Source of the DNA: Xanthobacter flavus
Lineage (GTDB): Bacteria > Pseudomonadota > Alphaproteobacteria > Rhizobiales > Xanthobacteraceae
Length of the DNA stretch: 64,000 nt
Direction of reading: 5' to 3'
NCBI RefSeq assembly: GCF_017875275.1
Contig: NZ_JAGGML010000001.1
Coordinates: 3,245,001-3,309,000 of the forward strand
Below are positions 30,084-39,858 of this stretch, piece after piece (positions within the stretch are counted from its first letter, which is position 1; every line of letters starts with the position of its first letter). The notes below the pieces were generated by a model. The model was not told where the DNA came from, made no database searches, and worked only from the letters and a program-made list of their open reading frames with translations. The position numbers and the translations under genes are program-made.

Positions 30084-30272
30084 CTACTTGGGGCAGGGCA
30101 CTTCCTTGTACACCGCATCGGCGAACTGCTTCACCCCTACGTTGATGCGCAGCGGCGAGGTCCACGTCTGGTAGGTGACGATGCCGCGGGTCATGGAGAT
30201 GACCTTGTAATTTTCGATGCCCTTCGTCTTGTAGCACTTGCCGGGCTGAATATCCTCTTCCTTCAAGGGCAT
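30084..30272 (-). CDS. Small hypothetical protein, 62 residues
   Basis: This frame encodes MPLKEEDIQPGKCYKTKGIE and continues as a compact soluble protein with two cysteines (residues 13 and 60) and many Lys, Tyr and Val residues; no signal or membrane segment is seen. The balanced composition and lower GC than the surrounding DNA are unlike a chance frame in this genome. I do not recognise a family. It is a lone gene between the glycosyltransferase and repeat copy D; PGKCYKT and VKQFADAVY are its most distinctive stretches. Confidence 0.6.
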   Translation of the reverse strand: MPLKEEDIQPGKCYKTKGIENYKVISMTRGIVTYQTWTSPLRINVGVKQFADAVYKEVPCPK

Positions 30273-30375
30273 GGCTGAAATCCACTGGCTATGGCAATGC
30301 CGCCAGTATGGGTTCGCCGGGGTGCCAAATCAAGAACGGCCGCGCCCGAGGTTGGGGCGGGACGGCCCCATCCGC

Positions 30376-30487
30376 CGTCATCGCCCGGCTGGTCCGGGCG
30401 ATCCACGGTGTGGCCGGGCCGGGACCTCGGCCCATGAAGCCCTCTTTCGGCCCGGTGGATGCCCCGGACGCGCCGGGGCATGACGGC
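30376..30487. repeat. Paired REP-like intergenic element, copy D
   Basis: The left unit begins CGTCATCGCCCGG and ends CGATCCACGG. The right unit begins CGGTGGATGCCCCGG and ends GGGGCATGACGG. They are inverted with about 50 bases between. This copy lies just past the 3' end of the RND transporter gene. It is the fourth and last of this family in the window. Confidence 0.8.
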
Positions 30488-30506
30488 GCGTTCGGAGGAA
30501 ACCGCC

Positions 30507-33500
30507 TCAGTGTCCGCTGCCGGCTCCCGCCTCCGGTGCCGGCGGCGCCGTAACCTTCGGCCGGGCACCGGGGCGCAGCTTCTCGCGCAGGCCCTGGAAC
30601 AGCACGTAGAGCGGCGGGATGACGAAGATGCCAAGGAAGGAGGCGGCGATCATGCCGCCGAACACCGGCGTGCCCACGTTCTGCCGCGCCATCTGCGCCG
30701 CGCCGGTGGCAACCACCAGCGGGTAGAGGCCGAGGATGAAGGCGAGCGACGTCATCATCACCGGCCGGAACCGGAGCCGCGAGCCCTCGGTGGCGGCCTG
30801 GAGCAGGTCCTCCCCATGCTCGCGCCGCTCCTTGGCGAACTCGACGATGAGGATGCCGTTCTTCGCCGCGAGGCCGATGAGCACGATCATGCCGATCTGC
30901 CCGTAGAGGTCGAGGGTGAGTTGCCCGATGACGATGGCCGCATAGGCGCCGAGCATGCCCACCGTGACGGAGAGCAGCACCGGCACCGGGATGGACCAGC
31001 TTTCATAGAGCGCCACCAGGAACAGGAAGGCGAACAGCACGGCGAAGGCGAGGATGGTGCCCGTCTTGCCCTCCGCCCGTTTCTCCTGGAACGAGGTGTC
31101 GGTCCACGCGCCGGAGAAGCCCTGCGGCAGGGTCTTCGCTGCCACCGCATCCATGGCGGCGAGGGCCTGTCCGGAGGAGACGCCGGGGGCCGGCGTGCCC
31201 TGCACGGTCACCGCGCGCTTGTTGTTGTAGCGGATGAGCGCCGGCGGGCCGACCTCCACCCGCACCTCCACGATGGACCGGAGCGGGATCATCTCGCCTT
31301 TGTTGTTGCGGACATGGATGCGGTAGATGTCCTCCACGTCCTTGCGGTCCTCGCCCTCCGCCTGCACCTGCACCTGCCAGGTGCGGCCGTAGAGGTTCAT
31401 GTCGTTCACATAGAGCCCGCCGAGCGAGGTCTGGAGCGCGGTGAACACGCTGTCGAGCGGCACGCCCAGCACCTGCGCCTTGTCGCGGTCGATGTCGAGC
31501 TGGAGCGAGGGGTTGGTGGCGGAATAGGTGGAGAACACGCGGGTGAGCTGCGGGTCCTGGTTGGCGGCAATCAGCAGGCCGCGCAGCACCTGCGCCAGCA
31601 CCTTGGGATCGCCCGCGCGCAGATCCTGCAGCACGAAGGAGAAGCCGCCGCCGGTGCCGAGGCCGACGATGGGCGGCGGGCCCAGCGGCACCACCGTTCC
31701 GCCGGGGATCATGCGCATCTTCGCCCCGAGGCGCGCGAGCACCGCGTTGGCGCTCTCGTCCTTGCCCTTGCGCTCCTCGAACGGCTTCATGGTGACGACG
31801 ATGAAGGCGGCGTTGGGCTGGGAGTAATTGTCGATGAAGTTGAGGCCGATGACGGAGGTGTAGTCCTCCACCGTGTGCTCTTCCTTGAGAATCGCCTCGG
31901 CCTTGCGGATCACCTCCGTGGTGCGCCCCACCGAGGCGCCGCCGGGCAGCTGCACGACGACGAAGAAGGCGCCCTGGTCGTCCTCGGGGAGGAAGCCCGT
32001 GGGGGTGAGCTTCGACAGAGCGAAGATGCCGCCCGAGGCCACGAACACGCAGACGAGCCCGATGAGCGAGAAGCGCACGAGCCGCGCCACCACCGCGCCG
32101 TAGGTGTCGCGCACCTTGTCGATGCCACGCATGACGTAGCCGATCGGCCCCTTCTTTGGCCCGTGGGAGGGCTTCAGCAGGATGCCGCACAGCGCCGGCG
32201 AGAGGGTGAGCGCGTTGATGGCCGAGAGGAACATGGCCACCGCCACCGTGATGGCGAACTGACGGAACAGTTCGCCCGAGATGCCGGGGATGAAGGCCAC
32301 CGGCACGAACACGGAGAGCAGCACCAAGGTGATGGCGATGATGGGGGCGGTGATCTCCGCCATGGCCTTCTTGGTGGCGTCGGCGGGGGAGAGCTCGGGA
32401 TGCTCCTCCATCACGCGCTCGACGTTCTCCACCACCACGATGGCGTCGTCCACCACGATGCCGATGGCCAGCACGATGGCGAGCAGCGACACGGTGTTGG
32501 CCGAATAGCCGATGGCGTTCAGCACGATGAAGGTGCCAATCAGGCTCACCGGCACCGCCAGCGTCGGGATGAGGGTGGCGCGGAACGAGCCGAGGAAGAG
32601 GTAGACCACCAGCACCACGAGGATGAAGGCCTCGATGAGCGTCTTCTGCACCTCGTGGATGGTGTCGGTGACGAACACGGTGGGGTCGTAGGTGACCTTC
32701 CAGGCGAGATCGTCCGGGAAGGCCTTGGCCAGTTCGTCCATGCGGTCGCGGATGGCGCCGATGGTGGTGATGGCGTTGGCGCCGGGCGACTGATAGAGCG
32801 CCAGCACCGCCGAGGGGCCACCGTTGAACAGGGTCTCGCGGTCGAGGTTCGAGGCGCCAAGCTCGAGGCGCGCCACGTCGCCGAGGCGCAGCACCGAGCC
32901 GTCGTCATTGGTGCGCAGGACGATGTTCTCGAATTCCGCGATGCTGGAGAGCCGGCCCTTGGTGCGCAGGTTCAGCTGCAATTGCTGGTCGTCCGCCACC
33001 GGCCGCGCGCCGAGGCGGCCCACGGCGGCCTGGATGTTCTGCGAGCGGATGGCGTTCACCACGTCCTCGGCGGTGAGGCCGAGGCCGGTGAGGCGGTCGG
33101 TCTTCACCCAGGCGCGCATGGCATAGTCCTGCGGACCCCACAGGGCCGCGTCGCCGACGCCGGGGATGGACTTCAACTCGTCGAGGATGTTGATGGTGAC
33201 GTAATTGGAGATGTAGAGCGGATCCCAGGTCTTCTTGGGCGAATAGATCGCCAGCACGCCGAGCAGCGCGGACGATTTCTTCTTCACCGTCACGCCCTGG
33301 CGCTTCACGTCCTCCGGCAGCTTGGAGAGCGCGACCTGCACGCGGTTGTTCATGTTGACGGTGTTGATGTCCGGGTCGGTGCCCAGCTCGAAGGAGCCGG
33401 TCAGCGTGTAGGACCCGTCGTCGCCGGACACGCTCTTCATGTAGATGAGCTTGTCCACGCCCACCACCTGCGCCTCGATGGGCTGGGCGACGGTGGAATC

Positions 33501-33674
33501 CACCACCTCGGCGGAGGCGCCGGGATAGAAGGTGGTCACCGACACCTGCGGCGGGATGATGTCGGGATATTGCGACACGGGGATCGCGAAGAGGGAGAGC
33601 AGGCCGGCGATCACCGTGACGATGGCGATGACGATGGCGAGCCGCGGGCGGTCGACGAAGACGGAGGAGAACAT
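30507..33674 (-). CDS. RND (HAE1/AcrB-type) efflux pump inner-membrane subunit
   Basis: This full-length 1055-residue HAE1 transporter has 12 membrane helices and two large periplasmic loops. The N-terminus [19 protein letters not shown] is typical, and the proton-relay Asp pair is intact in [36 protein letters not shown] and [15 protein letters not shown] mark the docking and second transmembrane halves. It should export hydrophobic or amphiphilic drugs, detergents or dyes by proton antiport, together with the adaptor encoded 4 bases upstream. No outer-membrane channel gene is adjacent, so a TolC-like protein elsewhere is needed. No local TetR or MarR repressor is seen. Confidence 0.95.
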   Translation of the reverse strand: MFSSVFVDRPRLAIVIAIVTVIAGLLSLFAIPVSQYPDIIPPQVSVTTFYPGASAEVVDSTVAQPIEAQVVGVDKLIYMKSVSGDDGSYTLTGSFELGTDPDINTVNMNNRVQVALSKLPEDVKRQGVTVKKKSSALLGVLAIYSPKKTWDPLYISNYVTINILDELKSIPGVGDAALWGPQDYAMRAWVKTDRLTGLGLTAEDVVNAIRSQNIQAAVGRLGARPVADDQQLQLNLRTKGRLSSIAEFENIVLRTNDDGSVLRLGDVARLELGASNLDRETLFNGGPSAVLALYQSPGANAITTIGAIRDRMDELAKAFPDDLAWKVTYDPTVFVTDTIHEVQKTLIEAFILVVLVVYLFLGSFRATLIPTLAVPVSLIGTFIVLNAIGYSANTVSLLAIVLAIGIVVDDAIVVVENVERVMEEHPELSPADATKKAMAEITAPIIAITLVLLSVFVPVAFIPGISGELFRQFAITVAVAMFLSAINALTLSPALCGILLKPSHGPKKGPIGYVMRGIDKVRDTYGAVVARLVRFSLIGLVCVFVASGGIFALSKLTPTGFLPEDDQGAFFVVVQLPGGASVGRTTEVIRKAEAILKEEHTVEDYTSVIGLNFIDNYSQPNAAFIVVTMKPFEERKGKDESANAVLARLGAKMRMIPGGTVVPLGPPPIVGLGTGGGFSFVLQDLRAGDPKVLAQVLRGLLIAANQDPQLTRVFSTYSATNPSLQLDIDRDKAQVLGVPLDSVFTALQTSLGGLYVNDMNLYGRTWQVQVQAEGEDRKDVEDIYRIHVRNNKGEMIPLRSIVEVRVEVGPPALIRYNNKRAVTVQGTPAPGVSSGQALAAMDAVAAKTLPQGFSGAWTDTSFQEKRAEGKTGTILAFAVLFAFLFLVALYESWSIPVPVLLSVTVGMLGAYAAIVIGQLTLDLYGQIGMIVLIGLAAKNGILIVEFAKERREHGEDLLQAATEGSRLRFRPVMMTSLAFILGLYPLVVATGAAQMARQNVGTPVFGGMIAASFLGIFVIPPLYVLFQGLREKLRPGARPKVTAPPAPEAGAGSGH

Positions 33675-33678
33675 GGGC

Positions 33679-34821
33679 TCAGCCCTTCAGGCCGACGACG
33701 GGGGTCGCGCGCACGGGGGCGCCGGGGCGTAGCGCCTCGAAGCCGTCCACGATCACCGGCTCGCCGGCCTTGATGCCCTCCACGATGATGTTGCTGCCGA
33801 CGTTGCCGCCCGGCTTCACGCGCCGCACCACCGCCTTGCCGTCCTCCACCACGAAGACATAGACGCCGGCCTGATCGGCGATGAGCGCCGCCTGCGGGAT
33901 GACGATGCGCTCCTCCGGCTTGCCGGACTTCAGCTCCACCCGCACCAGTTGGCCGTCCACCAACTGGCCCTTGGGGTTGGGCACGTCGGCGCGCATCACC
34001 ACGGTGTCCGTGGTGCGGCTCACCGAGACGTCGATGAAGTTGATGCGCCCCACCTCGCCATAGAAGGTGCCATCGGGAAACTTGATGCGCACCTCCACGT
34101 TGGAGAGGTCCACCTTGCCCTCGTCCTTCTGCGCTTCCTGATAGTCGCGCTGGCTCACCGGGAAGGTGACGTACATGGGGTTCTGGCTCACCACCGTGGC
34201 GAGCGGGCCGCTGTCCGGGCCGATGATGTGGCCGCGCGTGAAGGCGGTGCGGCCGATGCGGCCGGTGATGGGGGAGACGATGTCGGTGTAGCCGAGATTG
34301 AGCTTCGCCGTGTTCAGCGCCGCCTCGGCGGTGAGCAGCGCGCCCTTGGCGCTTTCCTCGTTGGCGATCGCCTGGTCGCGGGCAACCGCCGTGCCGGCAT
34401 TCTTGGCGAGCAGTTCCTCGGCGCGCTCGCGCTGGATCTTGGCCAGGGTCAACGCCGCCTTGGCCCGCTCCACGTCGCCTTCCGCCTGCTGCACGTCGGC
34501 CTGGAAGGGCGGCTTCTCGATGCGGTAGAGGGGCTGGCCCTCCTTCACCGTCTCGCCGTCCTTGAACAGGACGGCCTCCAGCATGGCCTTCACCCGGGCG
34601 CGGATGTCCACCCGCTCGGGCGCCTCCACGCGGCCGACGAATTCCATGGCGTCGGCGACGGGCTTCAGCTCGGCGGCGACCACGCCCACGGGGATTGGTC
34701 CTTGCTGGGCGTGGGCGGGAAGCGCGCCCATGAGCGTGGCGCCGAGCAGCACGGCGGCGCCCCACCGCGCGGGACGAACGGATTTCGAACGCGCCGGCGC
34801 CCGGCGAACGATGATGCCCAT
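33679..34821 (-). CDS. RND efflux periplasmic adaptor (membrane fusion protein)
   Basis: The 380-residue adaptor has an N-terminal signal (about 1-39, ending LPAHAQQ), a lipoyl half-motif [17 protein letters not shown], a coiled-coil hairpin (about 100-165, [20 protein letters not shown]), the returning lipoyl segment [19 protein letters not shown], and a beta-barrel domain. It bridges the inner-membrane pump to an outer-membrane channel. It lacks a clear lipobox cysteine, so it is probably anchored by the uncleaved signal or free in the periplasm. GGGGAAAG precedes the ATG. It heads the two-gene efflux operon. Confidence 0.93.
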   Translation of the reverse strand: MGIIVRRAPARSKSVRPARWGAAVLLGATLMGALPAHAQQGPIPVGVVAAELKPVADAMEFVGRVEAPERVDIRARVKAMLEAVLFKDGETVKEGQPLYRIEKPPFQADVQQAEGDVERAKAALTLAKIQRERAEELLAKNAGTAVARDQAIANEESAKGALLTAEAALNTAKLNLGYTDIVSPITGRIGRTAFTRGHIIGPDSGPLATVVSQNPMYVTFPVSQRDYQEAQKDEGKVDLSNVEVRIKFPDGTFYGEVGRINFIDVSVSRTTDTVVMRADVPNPKGQLVDGQLVRVELKSGKPEERIVIPQAALIADQAGVYVFVVEDGKAVVRRVKPGGNVGSNIIVEGIKAGEPVIVDGFEALRPGAPVRATPVVGLKG

Positions 34822-35040
34822 GGCTTTCCCCAGATCGGCCGGACGATGCCGTTCAGGCGACGTGCCGGACCCCGCAACCTTGCCGCAGCGCCGTCTCACA
34901 CCCCTGCAGCGCCGCGCTTGCGCGCACAGTAGCACCATGGGCGGGGCCGGCAATGAACCTGTCTCGTCCCTGCGCTTGGCACAGGGGGCGCGCCGGGCCA
35001 ATTGCCATTTGACGCCAGCCGGCGGTTCTCGCCGCTCGTC

Positions 35041-37341
35041 TCAGGCCACGTTGAGCGGGAAAGGCACCACCTGCGCGCCCGTCTGTGCGTGCGTCTGTGC
35101 GTGCGTCTCCAGCGCGGCATCCGCCGCCAGCACCGCGCGCACCTCGTCCACCACCGAGGCAGCCTCTGGGGCGATGTCCATGTTGGCGGTGAGCCGGTCG
35201 AGCATGGCGAGGAGGCGCGAGCGCTCCTGCGGCGTCTTCAGCAGCGCCGGCAGGGTGGCGATGGCCGCCGCCTCGTTGCGGTCCACGATGATGGACTGGC
35301 GGCGGATGATGGCCTGCGCCACATCGGACGGCAAAGCGAGCAGCCCCAGCTCGTAGCCCACCAGCTCGCGGATCTGCTTCAGGGTGGAAAGCCGGCGCTC
35401 GTTGCCGCCGCGCTTGAAGCCGATGAGCGCCACGCGCACGCCGGCATCGGTGAAGCCGCCTTCTCTTATGGCGGCGAGCGCGGCCGCGACCTCGGCCGGC
35501 GGCTGCTCGACCAGCGCTGCGGCGGTGGCCGGCGCGGTGAGGTCCGGGTCCAGCATGGCGGCGGTGCCGTAGAGGCGGAAGAACTCGGTCTCCACCGTCG
35601 CGTCGCGCAGGCGGCGATAGAGGTCCCACCCGGCGGTGATGGCGGTGGCGGCGAAATGTTCTCCGGCCACATGCACGCCCTTGTCGTCGCGCGGGGTGCG
35701 CTGGCTGCGGGCGAAATCGGCCAGCGGCGCCATCGCCTTGAGCCATGGATTGAGATCGGACAGGCCCCAGCGCACCGCGCGCAGCGGATGCACCGCGCGC
35801 ACGAGGCGGCCCATCTCCGGCGTCACCACGGCGGCGAGCGCGGGATGGACAAAGGTCTCGTAAAGCCGCGAATTGGTCTGCGAGACGTTGGCCACCACCT
35901 CGAACGGGATCTCGTCCTTGCGGTTATACTTCTGCAGCACCGCGAGATCCTCCACCCGGCGCTCGGTGAGGGTCACGTCATACTTCACCTCGGGGCCGGA
36001 CCGGTCCTCCTCGATCTTCATGCCGTAGAGGCCGGGCGGCAGCGCCTCTACATAATCGAGAAGGTCCACGATCTGCGCATGCTCGCGCCGGGCGATGGCG
36101 CCAGAGACGAAGATGCCGAGATGGCCCACGCTCTCATGCATGAGGCCGACGATGACCTGCCCGGCATCCTTCAGCGCCTGCGTGGTGGGGTAGAGGTCCG
36201 CCACCCAGTTGATGGCCTGCTGGGGCGGGGTGATGTTGTCGCCCAGCGAGGCGAAGACGATGATGGGCGAGCGCACGGCCTTCAGATCGAAACTCTTGCC
36301 CGGCGCCCATTCCGCCTTGCCGGCGGCGAGCCGGTTGCCGACGAAGAGGTTCTCGACGATCCAGCGGATCTCTTCCCGGTTCATCAGGAAGTAGCCGCCC
36401 CACCAGCGCTCGAATTCGAGAAAGCGCGGTGGCTCGGTGTCGATTTTCGAGTAGAGCGAATAGTATTTGGTGAAATACGTATTCGCGGGGTTGAGATACT
36501 CGAAATTGTCCACCAGATAGGCGCCGTCGAAGACGCCGCCGCCGAGGTCCGCCGCGAGCGAGGCGGTCCAGGCCCCGCCGAGCACGCCGCCGGCATAGCG
36601 CATGGGGTTCTCGGCATCATTGCCGGCCCAGTAGGACATGGGCGCGCCGTTCACCACGATGGGCCCCACATTGTCCGGGTCCAGCGCGGCGACCAGCATG
36701 GCCGCCCAGCCGCCCTGGCAATTGCCCATCACCACCGGCCGCTCGCGGGTGGGATGGCGCTCGCGCACGAGGCGCACGAACTCGGATTCCGCCAGCGACA
36801 CGTCCGCCAGCGTCTGCCCCGGCACCGGCTCGGGGAAGAAGATGACCATGTAGACCGCATGGCCCGCCTTCAGCGCGAAGCCGACTTCCGACTCCTTCTT
36901 GAACCCGCCGATGCCCGGCCCGTGGCCGGCGCGCGGATCGATGATGAGGAAGGCGCGCTTCTCGGGATCGACCGTCACGCCGTCCGGCGGCAGGATGCGC
37001 ACGAGAGCGTAATTGCAGGGCCGCGCGAAGGTGCGGGCATCCGCCACCATCTCATGGTCGAAGGCGAGCAGCGGCGGCTTGCCGGCCTTCTCGTGCGCGA
37101 TCCAGTTGTTGCCACGCTGGCGCATGGTGTCCCAGAAGATCAGCGAGCGCTGGGCCGCGTCGAAAGCGTAGGAGACGCTGTCCCGCCACGCCTCGGCCGG
37201 GGTCTGCGGGCGGCCCGCCCCGGCGAAGGCGGAGGCCGCATCACGCATGGCCGCGCCATAGGCCGAGACCGCCTCGCCGATGCGCAGGCGGTAGATTTCC
37301 GCCACCCGGCCGTAGACCTTCATCATGTCCATGGGATGCAT
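35041..37341 (-). CDS. DUF3141 protein with PHA-synthase-like alpha/beta hydrolase core
   Basis: This 766-residue cytosolic protein has an N-terminal part similar to PhaC-type alpha/beta hydrolases: RAFLIIDPRAGHGPGIGGFK, then the nucleophile elbow VVMGNCQGGWAAM, with cysteine in the place of serine as in PHA synthases (GxCxG). A His in HESVGHLG and an Asp near SLGDNITPP are candidate triad partners. The second half is the DUF3141 region. It ends with three THAQ/TGAQ repeats encoded by a 12-base tandem repeat at 35081-35104. It is co-transcribed with acetate kinase and a phosphate acyltransferase, which suggests acyl-CoA/acyl-phosphate overflow metabolism. GAGGAGG precedes the ATG. Confidence 0.85.
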   Translation of the reverse strand: MHPMDMMKVYGRVAEIYRLRIGEAVSAYGAAMRDAASAFAGAGRPQTPAEAWRDSVSYAFDAAQRSLIFWDTMRQRGNNWIAHEKAGKPPLLAFDHEMVADARTFARPCNYALVRILPPDGVTVDPEKRAFLIIDPRAGHGPGIGGFKKESEVGFALKAGHAVYMVIFFPEPVPGQTLADVSLAESEFVRLVRERHPTRERPVVMGNCQGGWAAMLVAALDPDNVGPIVVNGAPMSYWAGNDAENPMRYAGGVLGGAWTASLAADLGGGVFDGAYLVDNFEYLNPANTYFTKYYSLYSKIDTEPPRFLEFERWWGGYFLMNREEIRWIVENLFVGNRLAAGKAEWAPGKSFDLKAVRSPIIVFASLGDNITPPQQAINWVADLYPTTQALKDAGQVIVGLMHESVGHLGIFVSGAIARREHAQIVDLLDYVEALPPGLYGMKIEEDRSGPEVKYDVTLTERRVEDLAVLQKYNRKDEIPFEVVANVSQTNSRLYETFVHPALAAVVTPEMGRLVRAVHPLRAVRWGLSDLNPWLKAMAPLADFARSQRTPRDDKGVHVAGEHFAATAITAGWDLYRRLRDATVETEFFRLYGTAAMLDPDLTAPATAAALVEQPPAEVAAALAAIREGGFTDAGVRVALIGFKRGGNERRLSTLKQIRELVGYELGLLALPSDVAQAIIRRQSIIVDRNEAAAIATLPALLKTPQERSRLLAMLDRLTANMDIAPEAASVVDEVRAVLAADAALETHAQTHAQTGAQVVPFPLNVA
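35081..35104. repeat. 12-base tandem repeat inside the DUF3141 gene
   Basis: GTCTGTGCGTGC is present twice in a row, with a partial third unit on each side. On the coding (minus) strand it gives the repeated residues THAQ near the protein C-terminus. Such a repeat could change copy number by slippage without shifting the frame. Confidence 0.75.
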
Positions 37342-37351
37342 GGGAGCCTCC

Positions 37352-38563
37352 TCAGGCCGAAGTCGTGTCGGCAGCCGTATGCGACAGCACCTGCCGCATC
37401 TCGCGCACGATGGTCCATTCCTCGTCGGTGGGGATCACATAGGCCTGCGGGCCGCTACCCCGCGTGATGCGGGTGGCGCCGGCGCGGTTGGCCTCGGCGT
37501 CCAGCTCGAAGCCGGCCCAGGCGGCGGCGCGGAGCACCTCGGCGCGGGTCTCGGCATCGTTCTCGCCGATGCCGGCGGTGAAGACGAGGGCATCGATGCC
37601 GCCCAGCGCCGCCACCAGCGAGCCGAACTCGCGGTTGATGCGGTAGACGAACAGGTCGATGGCCCGCCGCGCCCCCGCATCCGTCTCGCAGCGCTCGCGC
37701 AGCACGCGCATGTCGTTGGAGAGGCCGGAGACGCCGATGAGCCCGCACTTGGTATAGAGGAAGTGCTCCGCCTCCTCCGCGCTCATGCCCATCTCGCGCT
37801 GGAGATAGAAGACGACGCCGGGATCGATGCTGCCGCTGCGCGTGCCCATCACCAGCCCGTCGAGGGCCGAGAAGCCCATGGTGGTGGCAATCGAGCGCGA
37901 CGCCTCATAGGCGCACAGGCTTGCCCCGTTGCCGAGATGCGCCGCCACCACCCGCCCCTTGGCGAGGCGCGGGTCCACCTTGGGGAACTGGGTGGCGAGA
38001 AAAGCGTAGGACAGGCCGTGGAAGCCGTAGCGCTTCACCCCCGCATCGGTCATCGACTGGGGAATGGCGAACATCTGCGCCAGTTCCGGCTGGGTGCGGT
38101 GGAAGGCTGTGTCGAAGGCCGCCACCTGCGGCAGGCCGGGCACGCGGCGGGCGATGATGCGGATGGGTTCCAGGCTCTTCGGCTGGTGCAGGGGCGCGAG
38201 CGGGGAGAGGGTGTCCAGCTCGTTGATGATGGCGGGCGTCAGCTCCACCGCATGGGTATAATGCGGGCCGCCATGCACCACGCGGTGGCCCACGGCGGCG
38301 AGCTGGTGGCCGCCCCGGTGGGCGCCGAGCCAGTCGGAGAGGTAGGCCAACGCCTCCTCGAAGCCGAACGCGGTCTGTCCGGCCCAGTGCTCTTCCCCGA
38401 CGGTCGCGCCCTCGTGATCCTTGACCTTGAAGTGCGGGTCAGTGCCCAGCCCCTCGAACAGGCCGCGATAGATGCGGTTGGGCACGTCCGCGCCATCGTC
38501 CAGAAACACCTGGAACTTGAGGCTGGAGGAGCCGGCGTTGAGGACGAGTTGCACCTTTGCCAT
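37352..38563 (-). CDS. ackA: Acetate kinase (acetate/propionate/butyrate kinase family)
   Basis: The 403-residue kinase shows the family motifs in order: NAGSSSLKFQVF at the N-terminus, VGHRVVHGG, AAFDTAFHRTQP (catalytic region), AHLGNGASLCA, LDGLVMGTRSGSIDPG and TAGIGENDAETR. It interconverts acyl phosphate plus ADP and the free acid plus ATP. With the neighbouring phosphate acyltransferase it gives substrate-level phosphorylation from acetyl-CoA or a longer acyl-CoA. GGAGGG lies 8 bases before the ATG, and the upstream gene ends 4 bases away, so both are on one transcript. Confidence 0.93.
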   Translation of the reverse strand: MAKVQLVLNAGSSSLKFQVFLDDGADVPNRIYRGLFEGLGTDPHFKVKDHEGATVGEEHWAGQTAFGFEEALAYLSDWLGAHRGGHQLAAVGHRVVHGGPHYTHAVELTPAIINELDTLSPLAPLHQPKSLEPIRIIARRVPGLPQVAAFDTAFHRTQPELAQMFAIPQSMTDAGVKRYGFHGLSYAFLATQFPKVDPRLAKGRVVAAHLGNGASLCAYEASRSIATTMGFSALDGLVMGTRSGSIDPGVVFYLQREMGMSAEEAEHFLYTKCGLIGVSGLSNDMRVLRERCETDAGARRAIDLFVYRINREFGSLVAALGGIDALVFTAGIGENDAETRAEVLRAAAWAGFELDAEANRAGATRITRGSGPQAYVIPTDEEWTIVREMRQVLSHTAADTTSA

Positions 38564-38567
38564 GGGT

Positions 38568-39560
38568 TCAGCCCTCCAGCGCCTTGGCCGCCGCCCGCGC
38601 GGAGGCCTGTTGCGCGGCGGCGAGCAGCGCGGCCACGGCGCAGGAGGCGAGGCGGGTCGTCGCCGAATCCGCCCGGCTGGTGAGGATGATGGGCACCCGC
38701 GCCCCCACCACGATGCCCGCCGCATCGGCGCCGGCGAGGAAGGAGAGGCTTTTCGCCAGCATGTTGCCGGCTTCGAGGTCCGGCACCACCAGCACGTTGG
38801 CCCGCCCCGCCACGGGGGAAGAGATGTGCTTGATGGCCGCCGAGCCGAGGTCGATGGCATTGTCCAGCGCCAGCGGCCCGTCCACGATGCCGCCGGTGAT
38901 CTGGCCGCGATCGGCCATCTTGCAGAGGGCCGCCGCCTCGATGGTGGAGGGCACGGCGGGGTTCACCGTCTCCATGGCGGAGAGGATGGCCACCCGCACC
39001 TCCGGGAAGGAGAGCGCGTGCGCCAGCTCGATGGCGTTCTGCACGATGTGCGCCTTGTCCTCCAGCGAGGGGGCGATGTTGATGGCGGCGTCTGTGATGA
39101 TGAGCGCGTCCGGATGGCTCGGCACGTCCATGATGAAGCAGTGGCTGATGCGCCGCGCCGTGCGCAGGCCGGTGTCGCGGGCGACCACGGCGCCCATCAG
39201 CTCGTCGGTGTGCAGGCTGCCCTTCATGAGGGCGTCGGCCTCGCCACAGCGTACCAGCGCCACCGCCTTCTCGGCCGCCTCGTGGCTGTGGGCGGCGGGC
39301 ACCTGACGCACGCCGGACAGGTCGAGCCCGCCGCCGGCCGCCGCCGCCGCGATCTTGGCCGGGGGGCCGACGAGGATGGGCTCGATCAGCCCGAGGCCGG
39401 CAGCCTCCAGCGCCGCGCGCAGGGAAACGTCGTCGCACGGATGGGCGACCGCCACCCGGAGCTTCGGCAGCGCCTGCGCCGCCGCGATGAGGCGATCGTA
39501 TTTGGCATGGCGCGTTTGCTGGGCGTCCTGAGCCGCCGCCGCGGCCAAATGAGCGGTCAT
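38568..39560 (-). CDS. Phosphate acetyl/butyryltransferase
   Basis: This 330-residue protein of the PTA/PTB family has GEADALMKGSLHTDELMGAV, SHCFIMDVPSHPDALIITDAAINIAPSLEDK and VVPDLEAGNMLAKSLSFLAGADAAGIVVGARVPIILTSR, typical of the shorter phosphotransbutyrylase-like branch; it lacks the long N-terminal domains of E. coli Pta. It turns acyl-CoA plus phosphate into acyl phosphate for the kinase encoded next. It is the first gene of the operon, about 100 bases downstream of an FNR/FixK-like box, so oxygen-limited expression is likely. Confidence 0.88.
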   Translation of the reverse strand: MTAHLAAAAAQDAQQTRHAKYDRLIAAAQALPKLRVAVAHPCDDVSLRAALEAAGLGLIEPILVGPPAKIAAAAAGGGLDLSGVRQVPAAHSHEAAEKAVALVRCGEADALMKGSLHTDELMGAVVARDTGLRTARRISHCFIMDVPSHPDALIITDAAINIAPSLEDKAHIVQNAIELAHALSFPEVRVAILSAMETVNPAVPSTIEAAALCKMADRGQITGGIVDGPLALDNAIDLGSAAIKHISSPVAGRANVLVVPDLEAGNMLAKSLSFLAGADAAGIVVGARVPIILTSRADSATTRLASCAVAALLAAAQQASARAAAKALEG

Positions 39561-39658
39561 GTGCGCTCTCCCTCGTGCCGCCGTCCGGGCCGGCCAGGGG
39601 GCAGGGCCTCCGCACGGATGCTCGCCCCAAGCTGTCGGCCGGCAGCGTCTCCCCTTCC

Positions 39659-39672
39659 ATGATGCAGATCAA
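39659..39672 (-). promoter_or_regulatory. Predicted FNR/FixK box upstream of the phosphate acyltransferase operon
   Basis: Read on the minus strand this is TTGATCTGCATCAT, matching the FNR/FixK/Anr consensus TTGAT-N4-ATCAA at nine of ten defined bases. Its centre is about 105 bases upstream of the operon's ATG, in the 298-base gap that is otherwise GC-rich and without a gene. Low-oxygen activation of acetate/acyl-phosphate metabolism fits known FNR/FixK regulons. Confidence 0.55.
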
Positions 39673-39858
39673 GGGGCGCGTGCGCGGGGCGCGAGATGGT
39701 GTCCGGGTGCGGGACGGTCAGAAAAATCCGGCCGGGCGCCTGCGGGGAAGCGGCGGCCCGGCCGGCGCTTCCCGGGAGGTCTCGGTTCAGCGCGACGCCA
39801 TGGTCCACGGACCGGGTCCGCGCCGCATCCCCAAAATGGAGGAGGACGTTACGGCGCC

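Noticed and set aside
30459..33773. Plus-strand frame of 1104 residues over the RND pump
   Set aside because: His/Arg/Glu-rich shadow antisense to the clear RND transporter, with no domain; caused by high GC.
35002..37467. Plus-strand 821-residue frame over DUF3141
   Set aside because: Antisense shadow with no conserved domain; the minus-strand frame has a ribosome site and a catalytic motif.
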